This document shows, piece by piece, positions 54,269 to 63,282 of a DNA stretch of 64,000 nt. The stretch is taken from the NCBI GenBank assembly GCA_963843365.1, contig CAWJKG010000003.1, positions 372,001 through 436,000 on the forward strand, written 5' to 3'. The notes beneath the pieces were generated by a model. It was not told the origin of the DNA. It ran no database searches and was given only the letters and a program-made list of their open reading frames with translations. Positions within the stretch are counted from its first letter, which is position 1, and every line of letters begins with the position of its first letter. Both the position numbers and the translations under genes were made by a program. The DNA is from Bog-473 sp963843365. Lineage in GTDB: Bacteria > Actinomycetota > Acidimicrobiia > Acidimicrobiales > RAAP-2.

Positions 54269-55978
54269 CTATTGCGGCGGGCCCGAGGAGAGCTGGACGG
54301 TGGCGGTGTGCGTCTGGCCCGATCCGTCGGTCCAGCCGATGCTCACCTTGTCCCCCGGATGGTACTGGCTGATGGCGGTCGTGAGGTCGTTGGCGCTGCT
54401 CACGGACTTGCCACCCAGCGAGGTGATGACGTCGCCCTCGGCGAGACCCGCCTCCTGGGCGGGACCGTTGGTGACGACGCTGGCGACCGAGGCGCCCGAT
54501 GCAGTGGACCCGGTGTTGCCAGAGTTCCCCCCGAAGAAGCCACCGAAGCCGCTGCTGTTGCCGCTGTTCCCACTGGCGCCCGAGTTGCCGCTGGCGTTGA
54601 TCTCCACGCCCAGGAAGGCCGTCTCCCCGATGTGCACGGTGGAGGAGCCCTGTCCGGCCTCGATGGCGCGGGCGAGGGAAAGCGCCGTGTTGATCGGGAT
54701 GGCGTAGCCCTGGTTCCCGGACGACTGGTCGTTGGACTGGAAGGAGAAGCCGGCCGAGGCCGCCGTGTCGATCCCGAGCACGTCGCCCGAGGTGTTGACC
54801 AGGGCGCCGCCCGAGTCCCCGGGCTGAATGTCGGCGTTGGTCTCGATCAGCCCGCTGAGCTGCTCTGATGTGCCGTCACCGTCGTCACTGGCCGTGATCG
54901 ACTGGTTGAGCGCGGTGATCGTCCCCCCGGCGGCGCTGGGCGTGCCTCCGGTGCCGCCGGCGTTCCCCACGCCCACGACCTGCTCGCCCACGGAGGCGTT
55001 CGAGGAGTTGCCGAGGGTGGCCGTCTGCAGGCCCGAGGCGTTGTGGAGCTGCAGGACAGCAATGTCCTTGGTGCGGTCGTAGCCGACGACACTCGCCGTG
55101 TAGGTCTTCCCGTTGCCGATGTCCGTGACGCTGATGCTGGTCGCCCCGTCGATGACGTGATTGTTCGTCAGGATCACACCGTTGGAGGACAGCACGATGC
55201 CCGTCCCCGCCGCCTGCTCCTGCTGGTAGCCCAGCGAGGTGTTGATGTCGACCAGGCCCGGGTCGATCTTGGAGGCGATGGCGTTGACGTCACTCGGACC
55301 GGAGGCGTTCGAGGAGTTGGAGCCACCGCTCCCGGTGTTGCCGGTGCCGCCCCCGAAGGAGCCACCGTTCCCGAAGGGGGACGAGCCGTTGCCGAACGGG
55401 CTGTTCGAAGAACCGGATCCACCCGACGAGTTCGACCCGCCCGGGTTCGAAGGCAGGCGGGAGCCGCCCGAGGCGGGGCTGAAGGCCTGGGTGCTGCCGC
55501 CGTTGCTGCTCGCGGTGGCGTGCCCGATGCCGATGCCGGCACCGAGGACGGCCAGCGCAGCGGCGCCGGCGAGGAGGCCGTTCCGGACGCGGTGATTGCT
55601 GCGGTCCGCCGGCGCCCCAACTGAAGCGGGAGGGGTAGCCGCCCAGTGGGGAACGCCGGGGTCTGTGGGCGGCGGACCGCCGAACGAGGAGCCCGGAGCG
55701 TCGCCCAGCATCGGGTTGCCGGCGAGGGCGCCCATGGCGTAGGTCCCCTGGGGCGGGGTCGAGCCCGTGGGAGGTACCGGCTGATGGGCCATGCCCATCG
55801 GTGGCGTGTCGGGCTGCTGCGGGAGGGGCAGTTCCGGCGAAGCCTCGGGGGCGGATGCCGCCGGCAGGGGGATGGCGGCCTGGCCCGTGGCCTCGGGAGT
55901 GGCAGCGGTCGGCTGGGCTTCGGGAGCCGGGTTGCTCACCGGTCCCTCGCCCGTCGTGTCGTTTTGGTCCTCGTTCAT
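54269..55978 (-). CDS. HtrA/DegP-type serine protease with PDZ domain
   Basis: A 569-residue protein. The first 150 residues are Pro/Ala/Gly-rich and cytoplasmic. A membrane helix (NGLLAGAAALAVLGAGIGIG) follows, then a Gly/Ser/Asn linker. The trypsin-like domain has the triad His about 274 (TNNHVIDGA), Asp about 305 (TKDIAVLQL) and Ser about 389 (PGDSGGALV). A C-terminal PDZ domain reads PAQEAGLAEGDVITSLGGKSV. It degrades or processes misfolded envelope proteins. The ATG at 55978 follows GGAGG. Confidence 0.92.
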   Translation of the reverse strand: MNEDQNDTTGEGPVSNPAPEAQPTAATPEATGQAAIPLPAASAPEASPELPLPQQPDTPPMGMAHQPVPPTGSTPPQGTYAMGALAGNPMLGDAPGSSFGGPPPTDPGVPHWAATPPASVGAPADRSNHRVRNGLLAGAAALAVLGAGIGIGHATASSNGGSTQAFSPASGGSRLPSNPGGSNSSGGSGSSNSPFGNGSSPFGNGGSFGGGTGNTGSGGSNSSNASGPSDVNAIASKIDPGLVDINTSLGYQQEQAAGTGIVLSSNGVILTNNHVIDGATSISVTDIGNGKTYTASVVGYDRTKDIAVLQLHNASGLQTATLGNSSNASVGEQVVGVGNAGGTGGTPSAAGGTITALNQSITASDDGDGTSEQLSGLIETNADIQPGDSGGALVNTSGDVLGIDTAASAGFSFQSNDQSSGNQGYAIPINTALSLARAIEAGQGSSTVHIGETAFLGVEINASGNSGASGNSGNSSGFGGFFGGNSGNTGSTASGASVASVVTNGPAQEAGLAEGDVITSLGGKSVSSANDLTTAISQYHPGDKVSIGWTDGSGQTHTATVQLSSGPPQ

Positions 55979-56152
55979 CGTGTCCGGTCCTCCGTCTGAA
56001 CCCGGACGTCCCGGGTTCTCCACGAGATCCATTGGATACGGCAGGTCTGTACGCCAGGTCAGAGGAAGATATGACGCCGATAAATGTTGCCTGTGGCCTC
56101 AGGCTCCGCCTGAAACCTGCGTCGACCGGGGAGAGGCGTCCCTGTCAGTCGG

Positions 56153-56572
56153 TCAGAAGACGAGCGGTCGGCCCGAGACAGTGGGGCTGAGGCCGAGGTG
56201 GCAGCGTCGGCCGAGTCCCGGTCGGGGTGCGGCCGACGCTGCCACCTCGGCGTGCTCGGCCTGCTCGGCCCCGAAAGCGCCGAGCAGCGCGAGTCCCAGG
56301 TCGCCCGGGTGGGCCTGCACGCCCCGCACGTCGACCCGCCACTCGTAGTCCTCCGAGGTCAGGGCGCCGTCGGTGCTCATGATGGTGGCATCGGGACAGG
56401 CCTGGCGGGCACTCGTCAGCAGGGCGAAGCGGGCCTCGTGCGGGTCGCGGCCCGGGTGGTCGAACGCCACGGCGCCGTTGAAGCAGGGTGACTCCACCAC
56501 GACCACCCACCGGCGCCCCTGACGACAGAGGAACAGGGTGGCGCCGTCGATGGTCGCCGGCTGTCCCGCCAT
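56153..56572 (-). CDS. Hypothetical protein, about 139 aa
   Basis: Starts MAGQPATIDGATLFLCRQGRRWVVVVESPCFNGAVAFDHPG and continues with a helix (DPHEARFALLTSARQACPD) and strands (YEWRVDVRGVQAHPG). No domain is known to me. The C-terminal 25 residues are coded by a perfect 20-bp inverted repeat region, so the gene end may be unusual. An upstream start at 56605 would add 11 residues. Confidence 0.55.
   Translation of the reverse strand: MAGQPATIDGATLFLCRQGRRWVVVVESPCFNGAVAFDHPGRDPHEARFALLTSARQACPDATIMSTDGALTSEDYEWRVDVRGVQAHPGDLGLALLGAFGAEQAEHAEVAASAAPRPGLGRRCHLGLSPTVSGRPLVF
56193..56250. repeat. Perfect 20-bp inverted repeat
   Basis: 56193-56212 (CCGAGGTGGCAGCGTCGGCC) is the exact reverse complement of 56231-56250, with an 18-base loop. 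It lies inside the 3' part of the hypothetical gene ending at 56153. No T run follows. It could be a strong RNA hairpin near the message end. Confidence 0.85.
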
Positions 56573-56718
56573 GTTGGCTGTATCCCTGCGATCCCTGCGC
56601 TGCATCACGAGTAGAACGCTCCCTGGCCGCCGTACTCACTGGGTCCAAAGACCCATTTCTGGCCTCATGCTGCAGGAACGGGCGTGGCGGCGCCAGGGCC
56701 GAAGTGTTCTAGTGCCGG

Positions 56719-57900
56719 TCAGGGCCGGAAGACCACCTTGATCGCCTGTGAGCTGTTCCGGTCGATGGCCGCCCCGATGGCCTCCCGGTAGTCCTCCAGG
56801 CCGAACTCGTGGGTCACGACGACGGAGTCGGGCAGAAGTCCCGCCGCCAGCACGTCGAGCGCCCGGTCCACGGAGTGGCGCCCGGCCCCGCCGGCCAGAC
56901 CCGGCGTGGCGTGGGCGTCGACCGTATGGTCGATGGAGCCTACCAGGGCTGCCTCCTTGTACCAGATCGGCGTGAGGTCGACCTCGCTGATCCCCGCCGC
57001 TCCCAGGAGCAGCACGGTGCCCCGGTGGGCGACCGCCCGGAGCGCCTCGGTCACCGAACCGGGCGAGCCGACCGCCTCCACGACGTAAGGGAAGCCGCCC
57101 ATCAGCATCTGGTGGCGCTTGGAGCCCACGACTCGTGACCCCGTGAGCGAGGCCAGTTCCTCCCAGTGGCCGTTCTCGGCATCGCTCAGCACCACGTGGT
57201 CGGCCCCGCAGGCCGTGGCCGCCCGGGCCTGGTGCGGGTGCCGAGCGAGCACGGTCACCGGGCACTGCGGGAACAGCCCCTTGAGCGCGGCGAGCGACGC
57301 CAGCCCGATGATGCCCGCGCCCACAATGAGGACCGGTTCGCCGTCGACCGGCATGGCGCGCAGCAGGCCGTGGCAGGCGATCGAGACCGGCTCGTAGAGG
57401 CTGGCGCCGCGATCGACGATGGCGTCGGGCATCGGGTGGAGCATGGAGTCGTGGGCCAGCACGCTGTCCGCCCAGCCCCCGCCCAAGTCCTGGGTGAAGC
57501 CCAGCGACCGGCCCGAGCTGATCACGCGGCTGTCCAGGTTGAGGCACGAGGAGGTCCACCCCCGGGCGCAGTTGGCGCACGGTGGGTCGATCCCGCGGGG
57601 GAGGCAGGGGATGCAGGGATCGATCACGACTCTGGTCCCGACCGCCACCGCGCAGTTGGGTCCCGCCTCGACGACTCGCCCCGCCGTCTCGTGGCCGAGG
57701 ACGAAGGGAAACGTCCCCATGGTCACCAACGTGGGGGACGGGCCCGTGTTGTGGGCGAACAGGTGCAGGTCGCTGCCGCAGATGCCGCCCGTGGTCACCG
57801 CCACCCGGGCCCACGACGGGCCCGGCAGCTCCGGCTCGGGGATGTCCACCAGCGAGGCCGGGAACTCCGGGTCGACCATGTCGAACATCACGGCGCGCAT
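56719..57900 (-). CDS. Zinc-dependent alcohol dehydrogenase (MDR family)
   Basis: A 393-residue protein. GGICGSDLHLFAHNTGPSP carries the catalytic Cys, FVLGHETAGRVV the His-Glu pair. The structural zinc loop is degenerate in spacing (DPCIPCLPRGIDPPCANCARG) but keeps four Cys. The NAD(P) site is VLIVGAGIIGLASLAAL. It probably oxidises a polyol or alcohol. It diverges from the PhyH-like gene across 63 bp, so the two may share control. Confidence 0.88.
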   Translation of the reverse strand: MRAVMFDMVDPEFPASLVDIPEPELPGPSWARVAVTTGGICGSDLHLFAHNTGPSPTLVTMGTFPFVLGHETAGRVVEAGPNCAVAVGTRVVIDPCIPCLPRGIDPPCANCARGWTSSCLNLDSRVISSGRSLGFTQDLGGGWADSVLAHDSMLHPMPDAIVDRGASLYEPVSIACHGLLRAMPVDGEPVLIVGAGIIGLASLAALKGLFPQCPVTVLARHPHQARAATACGADHVVLSDAENGHWEELASLTGSRVVGSKRHQMLMGGFPYVVEAVGSPGSVTEALRAVAHRGTVLLLGAAGISEVDLTPIWYKEAALVGSIDHTVDAHATPGLAGGAGRHSVDRALDVLAAGLLPDSVVVTHEFGLEDYREAIGAAIDRNSSQAIKVVFRP

Positions 57901-57963
57901 GGCGTGAGCGTAGGCGCGCCGCCCCGGGGGCCACGGGGGAGGCTGGCCTAAGGTGCGAGGGCG

Positions 57964-58845
57964 ATGCGGGTCTCCGATGCCACCCTCGCCGAGGTGCGCG
58001 AGCGCGGCTTCGCATTGATGGAGGGCTTCCTGAGCCAGACCGAGCTGGCGGCCGCGCAGGAAGCCCTGTGGCTCCACTTCCCGCGCCCGTCGGACTACTT
58101 CGCCGACCCCGGTGCCTTCGCCCGCTACGGGGCGGGCCAGTTCGCCGGAGTGGAGGAGTTCCCGTACCGCTCGTGGGATCTCAACGGCCTGGCCGTGCAC
58201 CCCGACCTCGTCGACGCCGCCGAGCGCTACCTCCGGACGACCGAGCTCCATCTCTACAAGGTGGAGCTCTGGGCCAAGTACGCCGGCGCCGTCGACTACG
58301 ACCAACCGCTGCACCGGGACTACGGGAGCCACAGCCTGGTGGTGCCACGTGCCGAGCCCCGCTACCAGCAGCTGACGACCTTCGTGTACCTGTCCGATGT
58401 CACCGACGAGGACGGCCCGACCCGCATCGTCCCTTACGAGGACGGCAAGGACGTGCCCTACACGCCGCTCTATTTGCCCTTCGGGTCGCTGGCCGAGGTC
58501 GAGGTGGCCTGCACCGGCCCGGCTGGAAGCCTCCTCGTCTACCGGACCGACATCCTGCACCGGGGGTCGAACATGACCGGCACCGGCCACGCACGCTTTT
58601 CGCTCCTCGTCGATTTCCAGGTCCGGGGGACGACCTGGGGCGGCAAGATGGCCTGGCCGAAGCAGTCGCCCGAGCGCTGGGCCCGCTTCATGCCGCAGTG
58701 CGACGTGCGTCAGCGCGATCTGTTCGGATTCCCCCGGCCCGGCGACCCGTACTGGTGCGAGGAGACGCTCGAGGGCGTGGCGGCCCGGTACCCGGGAATC
58801 GACATGTCCCCTTATCGGGATGCGCTCTCGGGGAGACACTCGTAA
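57964..58845 (+). CDS. Phytanoyl-CoA dioxygenase (PhyH) family protein
   Basis: A 293-residue non-haem iron oxygenase. It begins RERGFALMEGFLSQTELAAAQEALW, typical of PhyH. The iron ligands are in QPLHRDYGSHSLV (H-x-D) and TDILHRGSNMTG (distal His), with Arg in HARFSLLVDF as the 2-oxoglutarate anchor. The length is normal for the family. It hydroxylates an unknown small substrate; no link to the collagen island is implied. A ribosome site GAGGGCG precedes the ATG. Confidence 0.87.
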   Translation: MRVSDATLAEVRERGFALMEGFLSQTELAAAQEALWLHFPRPSDYFADPGAFARYGAGQFAGVEEFPYRSWDLNGLAVHPDLVDAAERYLRTTELHLYKVELWAKYAGAVDYDQPLHRDYGSHSLVVPRAEPRYQQLTTFVYLSDVTDEDGPTRIVPYEDGKDVPYTPLYLPFGSLAEVEVACTGPAGSLLVYRTDILHRGSNMTGTGHARFSLLVDFQVRGTTWGGKMAWPKQSPERWARFMPQCDVRQRDLFGFPRPGDPYWCEETLEGVAARYPGIDMSPYRDALSGRHS

Positions 58846-58917
58846 ATCCCAGCTAAAACAGAGATTGAAGGAACAGACTCACCACATCCGGCTCCACCCG
58901 ATCCAAGGAGGAATGAC

Positions 58918-59223
58918 ATGCCGTCACAACTGATCCTCGAGTTCGAAGGTGTCACCACGAAGGAGTACGACGCCGTCAACGCTGCCCTCGGCATCGACCC
59001 TGCCACGGGGTCGGGCGACTGGCCCGACGGGCTCCAGGTCCACGCCGCCGGGCTGAACGAGGACGGGCACCTGGTGGTCACCGAAATCTGGGATACGCCC
59101 GAGCACCAGGAGAGGTTCATGGAGGGCCGCCTCGGCGCGGCGCTGGCCGAGGGGGGCATCGAGGGGCCGCCGTCGAGCATCACCTGGATCGAGCTGGTGG
59201 CACACCACACGCCGGGAGGCTGA
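58918..59223 (+). CDS. Small dimeric alpha-beta barrel-like protein, 101 aa
   Basis: MPSQLILEFEGVTTKEYDAVNAALG and GLQVHAAGLNEDGHLVVTEIWDTPEHQERFMEGRLGAAL follow the pattern of small ABM/dimeric ferredoxin-like-fold proteins, often accessory or monooxygenase-like. No catalytic residues can be set. AAGGAGGA sits just ahead of the ATG, a very strong ribosome site. It is followed by the dehydrogenase gene after 90 bp. Confidence 0.8.
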   Translation: MPSQLILEFEGVTTKEYDAVNAALGIDPATGSGDWPDGLQVHAAGLNEDGHLVVTEIWDTPEHQERFMEGRLGAALAEGGIEGPPSSITWIELVAHHTPGG

Positions 59224-59314
59224 CGGGCCGCACATCGGCTTCGGTACCCCTCCCTCGCCAAGGTGGCATCATTCGGGCCACTTCGATTCCGACGAGCAGA
59301 GGGGGACGAGGCCC

Positions 59315-60406
59315 GTGAGCTATCGCGTGATCCAGTGGGCCACCGGGGGCGTGGGCCGCGCCGCCATGGAGGGCGTCCTGGCCCATCCCGAGCTCGAATT
59401 GGCCGGCGCCTGGGTGCACAGCCCCGACAAGGAGGGCATGGACCTCGGCGCGCTGCTCGGGCGGGCGGACCTGGGCGTCACCGCCACGGGCGACGTCGAC
59501 GCGCTCCTCGCCCGCGAGGCCGACTGCGTGCTCTACAGCCCGATCTTCGCCGATCCGGGCGTGGTGGCGGCCATCCTCGAGTCGGGCAAGAACGTGGTGA
59601 GCCCGCTGGGCTGGTTCTACCCGCCGCCCGACGAGCGGCAGAAGTTCGACGCCATCGCCAAGAAGGCCGGCGTGACCCTGCACGGCACCGGCATCAACCC
59701 GGGCGGGATCACGGAGCGCTTCCCGCTGATGATCTCCGCCCTCTCCGGCTCGGTCACCCACGTTCGGGCGGAGGAGTACTCCGACATCCGCACCTACGGC
59801 GCCCCCGACGTCGTCCGCGACTGGATGCTCTTCGGCAAGACGCCTGGAGAAGCCCGGGCCAGCGTCATGATCGACGCCCTCGGGGGTGGGTTCCGCCAGT
59901 CGCTGTTCATGGTCGCCGACGAAATGGGTTTCGACGTCGACCCGCAGCTCTCGACCCGCCATGAGATGGCGGTGGCCACCGAACCGATCGACTCGCCGAT
60001 CGGGCCCATTGAGCCGGGGACGGTGGCGGCCCAGCGCTTCACCTGGGAGGCCACCGTCGACGGCCGGCCGGTGGTGACCGCGACGGTCAACTGGCTGATG
60101 GGGGAGGAACATCTCCACCCGGCCTGGACCTTCGGCGAGGAGGGCGAGCGCTTCGAGGTCGAGATCACCGGGGATCCCAACTGCCTCACCACCTTCAAGA
60201 AGCTGCATCCCAAGACGGTCGAGGAGGGTCTCGTGCGGAACCCGGGCGTCGTCGCCACGGCAATGCACTGCGTCAATGCCATCCCCTACGTGTGCCAGGC
60301 GGCGCCCGGCCTGCAGACCTATCTGGAGATGCCTCTGGTGGCCGGCCGCGCCGCGCCGGGCTTGCACCGGGACCGGCGGGCACCGGCGTCTTCCGCCCCG
60401 GCATGA
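59315..60406 (+). CDS. NAD(P)-binding dihydrodipicolinate reductase-like protein
   Basis: A 363-residue protein. The Rossmann start is YRVIQWATGGVGRAAMEGVL; GTGINPGGITERFPLMISAL is typical of the DapB-like/2,4-diaminopentanoate dehydrogenase group common in actinobacteria. Natural substrates are mostly unknown. The GTG at 59315 follows GAGGGGGACGAGG. The C-terminal 20 residues (GLHRDRRAPASSAPA) are weakly conserved in style. Its stop overlaps the ATG of the SDR gene, so both act in one pathway. Confidence 0.83.
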   Translation: MSYRVIQWATGGVGRAAMEGVLAHPELELAGAWVHSPDKEGMDLGALLGRADLGVTATGDVDALLAREADCVLYSPIFADPGVVAAILESGKNVVSPLGWFYPPPDERQKFDAIAKKAGVTLHGTGINPGGITERFPLMISALSGSVTHVRAEEYSDIRTYGAPDVVRDWMLFGKTPGEARASVMIDALGGGFRQSLFMVADEMGFDVDPQLSTRHEMAVATEPIDSPIGPIEPGTVAAQRFTWEATVDGRPVVTATVNWLMGEEHLHPAWTFGEEGERFEVEITGDPNCLTTFKKLHPKTVEEGLVRNPGVVATAMHCVNAIPYVCQAAPGLQTYLEMPLVAGRAAPGLHRDRRAPASSAPA

Positions 60407-61223
60407 TCCTCGATCGCTTCTCCCTCACCGGCAAGGTGGCCATCGTCACCGGCGCCGGGCTGGGGATCGGCCGCGGCATCGCCATCGGCTTCGCCGAGGC
60501 CGGCGCCGACGTCGTGCTGGCGGCGCGCACGGCGGCCGACCTCGAGGAGGTGGCCGGCCACGTGCGTGCGCTCGGGCGGCGGGCTCTCGTCGTGCCGACC
60601 GACGTGACCGACGCGGCCGCGTGCGAGGCGCTGGTGGCCGCCACGGTCGGGGAGTTCGGCCGCCTGGACATCCTGGTCAACAACGCCGGCGGGGCCATGC
60701 CCCGGGCGGCGCTGGACACGAGCGAGGGCTTCATGGCCCGCACCTTCGCCTTCAACGTGACGGCACCCTTGACGCTGACCAAGCTGGCGGCCCGGCAGAT
60801 GGTCGACACGGTGGGCTCCGGCGCCGTGGTCAACATCTCGTCGCGTTCGGCCTCCATGACGCAGACGATGTTCGTTGCTTACGGCGCCGCCAAGGCCGCG
60901 CTCGACCGGATGACCCGCAACATCGCGCCCGAGCTGGCCCCGCGGGTGCGGGTCAACGCCATCGACGTAGGTGGCGTCGCCACCCGCTCCCTCGACATCG
61001 TGCTCACCGACGACGGCCTGCGGCAGCAGTTCCTCGACGGCACGCCGATGGGCCGGCCGGGCGAGCCCGAGGACATCGCGTGCGCCGTCCTTTACCTGGC
61101 CTCCGACGCCTCGTCCTGGGTCACCGGGAAGGTCTTCGAAGTCGACGGCGGCACGGAGGCGCCCGCCATGACCGTGCCTGCGCCCGCGCTGGAGCCGACC
61201 CCCGGGCCCCCGCCGCCCCCTGA
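60403..61223 (+). CDS. SDR family oxidoreductase, probable frameshift at 3' end
   Basis: A short-chain dehydrogenase: KVAIVTGAGLGIGRGIAIGF (cofactor), ILVNNAGGAMP, the catalytic Ser in VVNISSRSAS and Y-x-x-x-K in VAYGAAKAAL, then MGRPGEPEDIACAVLYLASDASSWVTGKVFEVDGG. The frame as given runs on for 190 codons over the opposite-strand VOC gene, which is not credible. One extra C in the C-rich run at about 61200-61218 would give a stop at 61223 after GPPPPP. The family end at residue about 260 agrees. Confidence 0.85.
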
Positions 61224-61256
61224 GCTCGCCCGCTGCGCCTGTCTGACGCAGGCGAC

Positions 61257-61358
61257 TCAGCCGTTGACCGAGTGCAGCCAGGTCTGGGCGACGGCGGCCG
61301 GCTGCCCCTGCTGCGCGGTGACGTCGAGGTTCAGCTTGGAGATGGCCGTGGTGGTCAC
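61257..61358 (-). pseudogene. C-terminal remnant of glycine betaine-type binding protein
   Basis: The 33 residues from GTG 61358 (TTTAISKLNLDVTAQQGQPA, then AVAQTWLHSVNG and stop) match the ordinary C-terminus of OpuAC/OpuBC-type substrate-binding proteins. The rest of the gene is missing; the VOC gene occupies the place where it should lie. It looks like a deletion scar. Confidence 0.55.
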
Positions 61359-61371
61359 CTGCTGGCGTCGG

Positions 61372-61725
61372 TCAGCTGCGCAGCTCCCAACGGTTGCCGG
61401 CCGGGTCCTTGCAGAGCAGGATCCGCACCCCGTCGAACTCAGCCGCCTTGAACGAAGCGCCGGCCTCGCTGAGGCGCGTGGCGATGGAGTCGGCGTCGTC
61501 GCCCACGTGCAGGGCCGTGTGTGCCATTGCGGCGGGGGTGTGCGCGGGGTCGAGGCTGAGGTGCACCTGCGTCCCGTCGTCGGCCTCGAACCAGCGCGCG
61601 CCGAAGCCCGCGGCCGCCTGCGGCGGCTCCAGTCGCCGGTAGCCGAGGACGCCGACGAGGAAGTCGGCCTCGGCATCGGCCAGGTCGGGAGGGACACCCA
61701 GGTTGACGTGGTGCAACGTCGGCAT
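61372..61725 (-). CDS. VOC family protein, single domain
   Basis: A 117-residue glyoxalase-fold protein: MPTLHHVNLGVPPDLADAEADFLVGVLGYRRLE, then TQVHLSLDPAHTPAAMAHTALHVGD and GVRILLCKDPAGNRWELRS. His in HHVNL and Glu in WELRS are in the usual metal positions. The substrate is unknown. It follows the phosphoesterase gene on the same strand by 22 bp. The opposite-strand SDR frame over this region is a shadow. Confidence 0.83.
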   Translation of the reverse strand: MPTLHHVNLGVPPDLADAEADFLVGVLGYRRLEPPQAAAGFGARWFEADDGTQVHLSLDPAHTPAAMAHTALHVGDDADSIATRLSEAGASFKAAEFDGVRILLCKDPAGNRWELRS

Positions 61726-61747
61726 GGCCGACAGTGTCCCACGTCGC

Positions 61748-63166
61748 TCAGACGGTGGGCCCGGGCGTCTTGACGAAGGCCGAGCTGGGCGGCTGCGCGT
61801 TCGCTGGCGGCGGGGTGGACTGGGAGACGCCGGTGGGATTTCCCGGCGCGGCCAGGGTCGGCGGGTCGCGGAAGGGGTGCCCGTGCAGATCGAGGCAGTC
61901 GAACAGGTCGTTGGCGTTGGCATCGCGGTAGGTCATGGCAGGCAGGTTCCACTTGCGCTCGATCGTCTTGAGCACGGACGTGTGGTCGTACACGGTGTGG
62001 GACACGAAGCTCCTCTTGCCGTACGGGGAGACCACGACGGTAGGGACGCGGAAGCCGTAACGGTCGTAGGACCCGGGCTGGTCGGTTGCGGACAGGACCG
62101 GCGCAATGTCGTCGGGCGGGATGGCGGGTGGCGGCGGGACGTGGTCGTAGTAGCCGCCGTGCTCGTCGTAGGTCCACACCAGGAGGCTCCGGTCCCACGC
62201 GGGACTGTCGAGCAGCGAGCTGACCACGGTCGAGACGAAATACTCGCCCAGGGAGATGTCCTGAGGGCTCTCTTCCGTACCGGTCAGGATGTTCGGGTCC
62301 ACATAGGACACTGCCGGCAGGGTGCCCGCCTTGGCGTCGGCATGGAACTGATCGATGGTCTTGATCCGGCCCGGATTCTTCTTGACGATGTCCGAGATCA
62401 CGTACAGAGTCGACACGTCGGTGGCGTAGCTCGCCCAGCTGATGTCGTGCGCGTCCAACCGGTCGAAGATCGTCCCGTTGGGCGGGATCTCTCCGATGGA
62501 CGAGGTGTCGGTGGCGATGAGACCGAAAGCTGTCCCGGCGAGGAGGAACCGGCGGTTCGGGTAGGTCTGCGCCAGGACGGAGCAGAAGTAGCGGTCGCAC
62601 AGCGGGAAGGTCTTGGCCAGCGAGTAGTAGAAGGGGATCTCCTCGCCCGTGTAGTACGCCATTGACCAGTCGCTGCTGCTCTCGGGGCCGATGAACCCGT
62701 CGTTGCGGCCGTTCGCGAACTGCAGGTGGCTGGCGTTCCAGCTCTGGGTCACGCTGCCGGCCTGGTACGTCGTGGTTTCGTGGAACGCGCGTACGTAGCC
62801 CCCGCCCGGGTAGGGGTTGGTGTTGGTCGGCCGGCCTTTTCGATCCAGCGTGAACCCGTCGCCGCGGCCGAGCATCCCCAGGTAGTTGTCGAACGAATGG
62901 TTCTCCTGCATGACGACGACGATGTGCTCTATCTCCGGGAGCGTGTCCGTCCCTTCAGGCAGGCTCGGATCGGGCAGCGACCCGGGGTGGCGCCATTGCG
63001 AGCGAGGCGGCAGGTGGAGGTGCGCCGTGGACGGAGCGGCGGCCGAACCTCCGGCCCCGGCCGCTGTGACCGCTTCCACCCCTCCGATGGCCGCCGCGCC
63101 AACGCCGGCCGCCCCTCGGAGGATTTGCCGCCTGGAGAAGCCCCGGTCCTCACCCACTGCGCGCAT
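61748..63166 (-). CDS. Tat-exported phosphoesterase (phospholipase C/AcpA family)
   Basis: A 472-residue protein. The N-terminus GFSRRQILRGAAGVGAAAIGG is a twin-arginine signal. The family core follows: EHIVVVMQENHSFDNYLGML (metal and nucleophile region), DRYFCSVLAQTYPNRRFLLAG, WTYDEHGGYYDHVPPP and VYDHTSVLKTIERKW. These enzymes split phosphodiester or phosphomonoester bonds outside the cell, giving phosphate or attacking lipids. The Pro/Ala-rich tail is not conserved. Confidence 0.9.
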   Translation of the reverse strand: MRAVGEDRGFSRRQILRGAAGVGAAAIGGVEAVTAAGAGGSAAAPSTAHLHLPPRSQWRHPGSLPDPSLPEGTDTLPEIEHIVVVMQENHSFDNYLGMLGRGDGFTLDRKGRPTNTNPYPGGGYVRAFHETTTYQAGSVTQSWNASHLQFANGRNDGFIGPESSSDWSMAYYTGEEIPFYYSLAKTFPLCDRYFCSVLAQTYPNRRFLLAGTAFGLIATDTSSIGEIPPNGTIFDRLDAHDISWASYATDVSTLYVISDIVKKNPGRIKTIDQFHADAKAGTLPAVSYVDPNILTGTEESPQDISLGEYFVSTVVSSLLDSPAWDRSLLVWTYDEHGGYYDHVPPPPAIPPDDIAPVLSATDQPGSYDRYGFRVPTVVVSPYGKRSFVSHTVYDHTSVLKTIERKWNLPAMTYRDANANDLFDCLDLHGHPFRDPPTLAAPGNPTGVSQSTPPPANAQPPSSAFVKTPGPTV

Positions 63167-63282
63167 TTAAGCATGCGAGCCCCGAGGATCAGGGGCCTCG
63201 GGAGCGTCCGCACGCCCTCGCGGCGCAACCGCGGCTCCGTCAGGGAGCTATGGAGCTGATCGAGGCGTATGCGGGGCCCCGG

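Noticed and set aside
61224..61773. C-terminal extension of the SDR gene
   Set aside because: It overlaps a well-supported VOC gene on the other strand and adds non-SDR sequence; a missing C in a C-rich run explains it.
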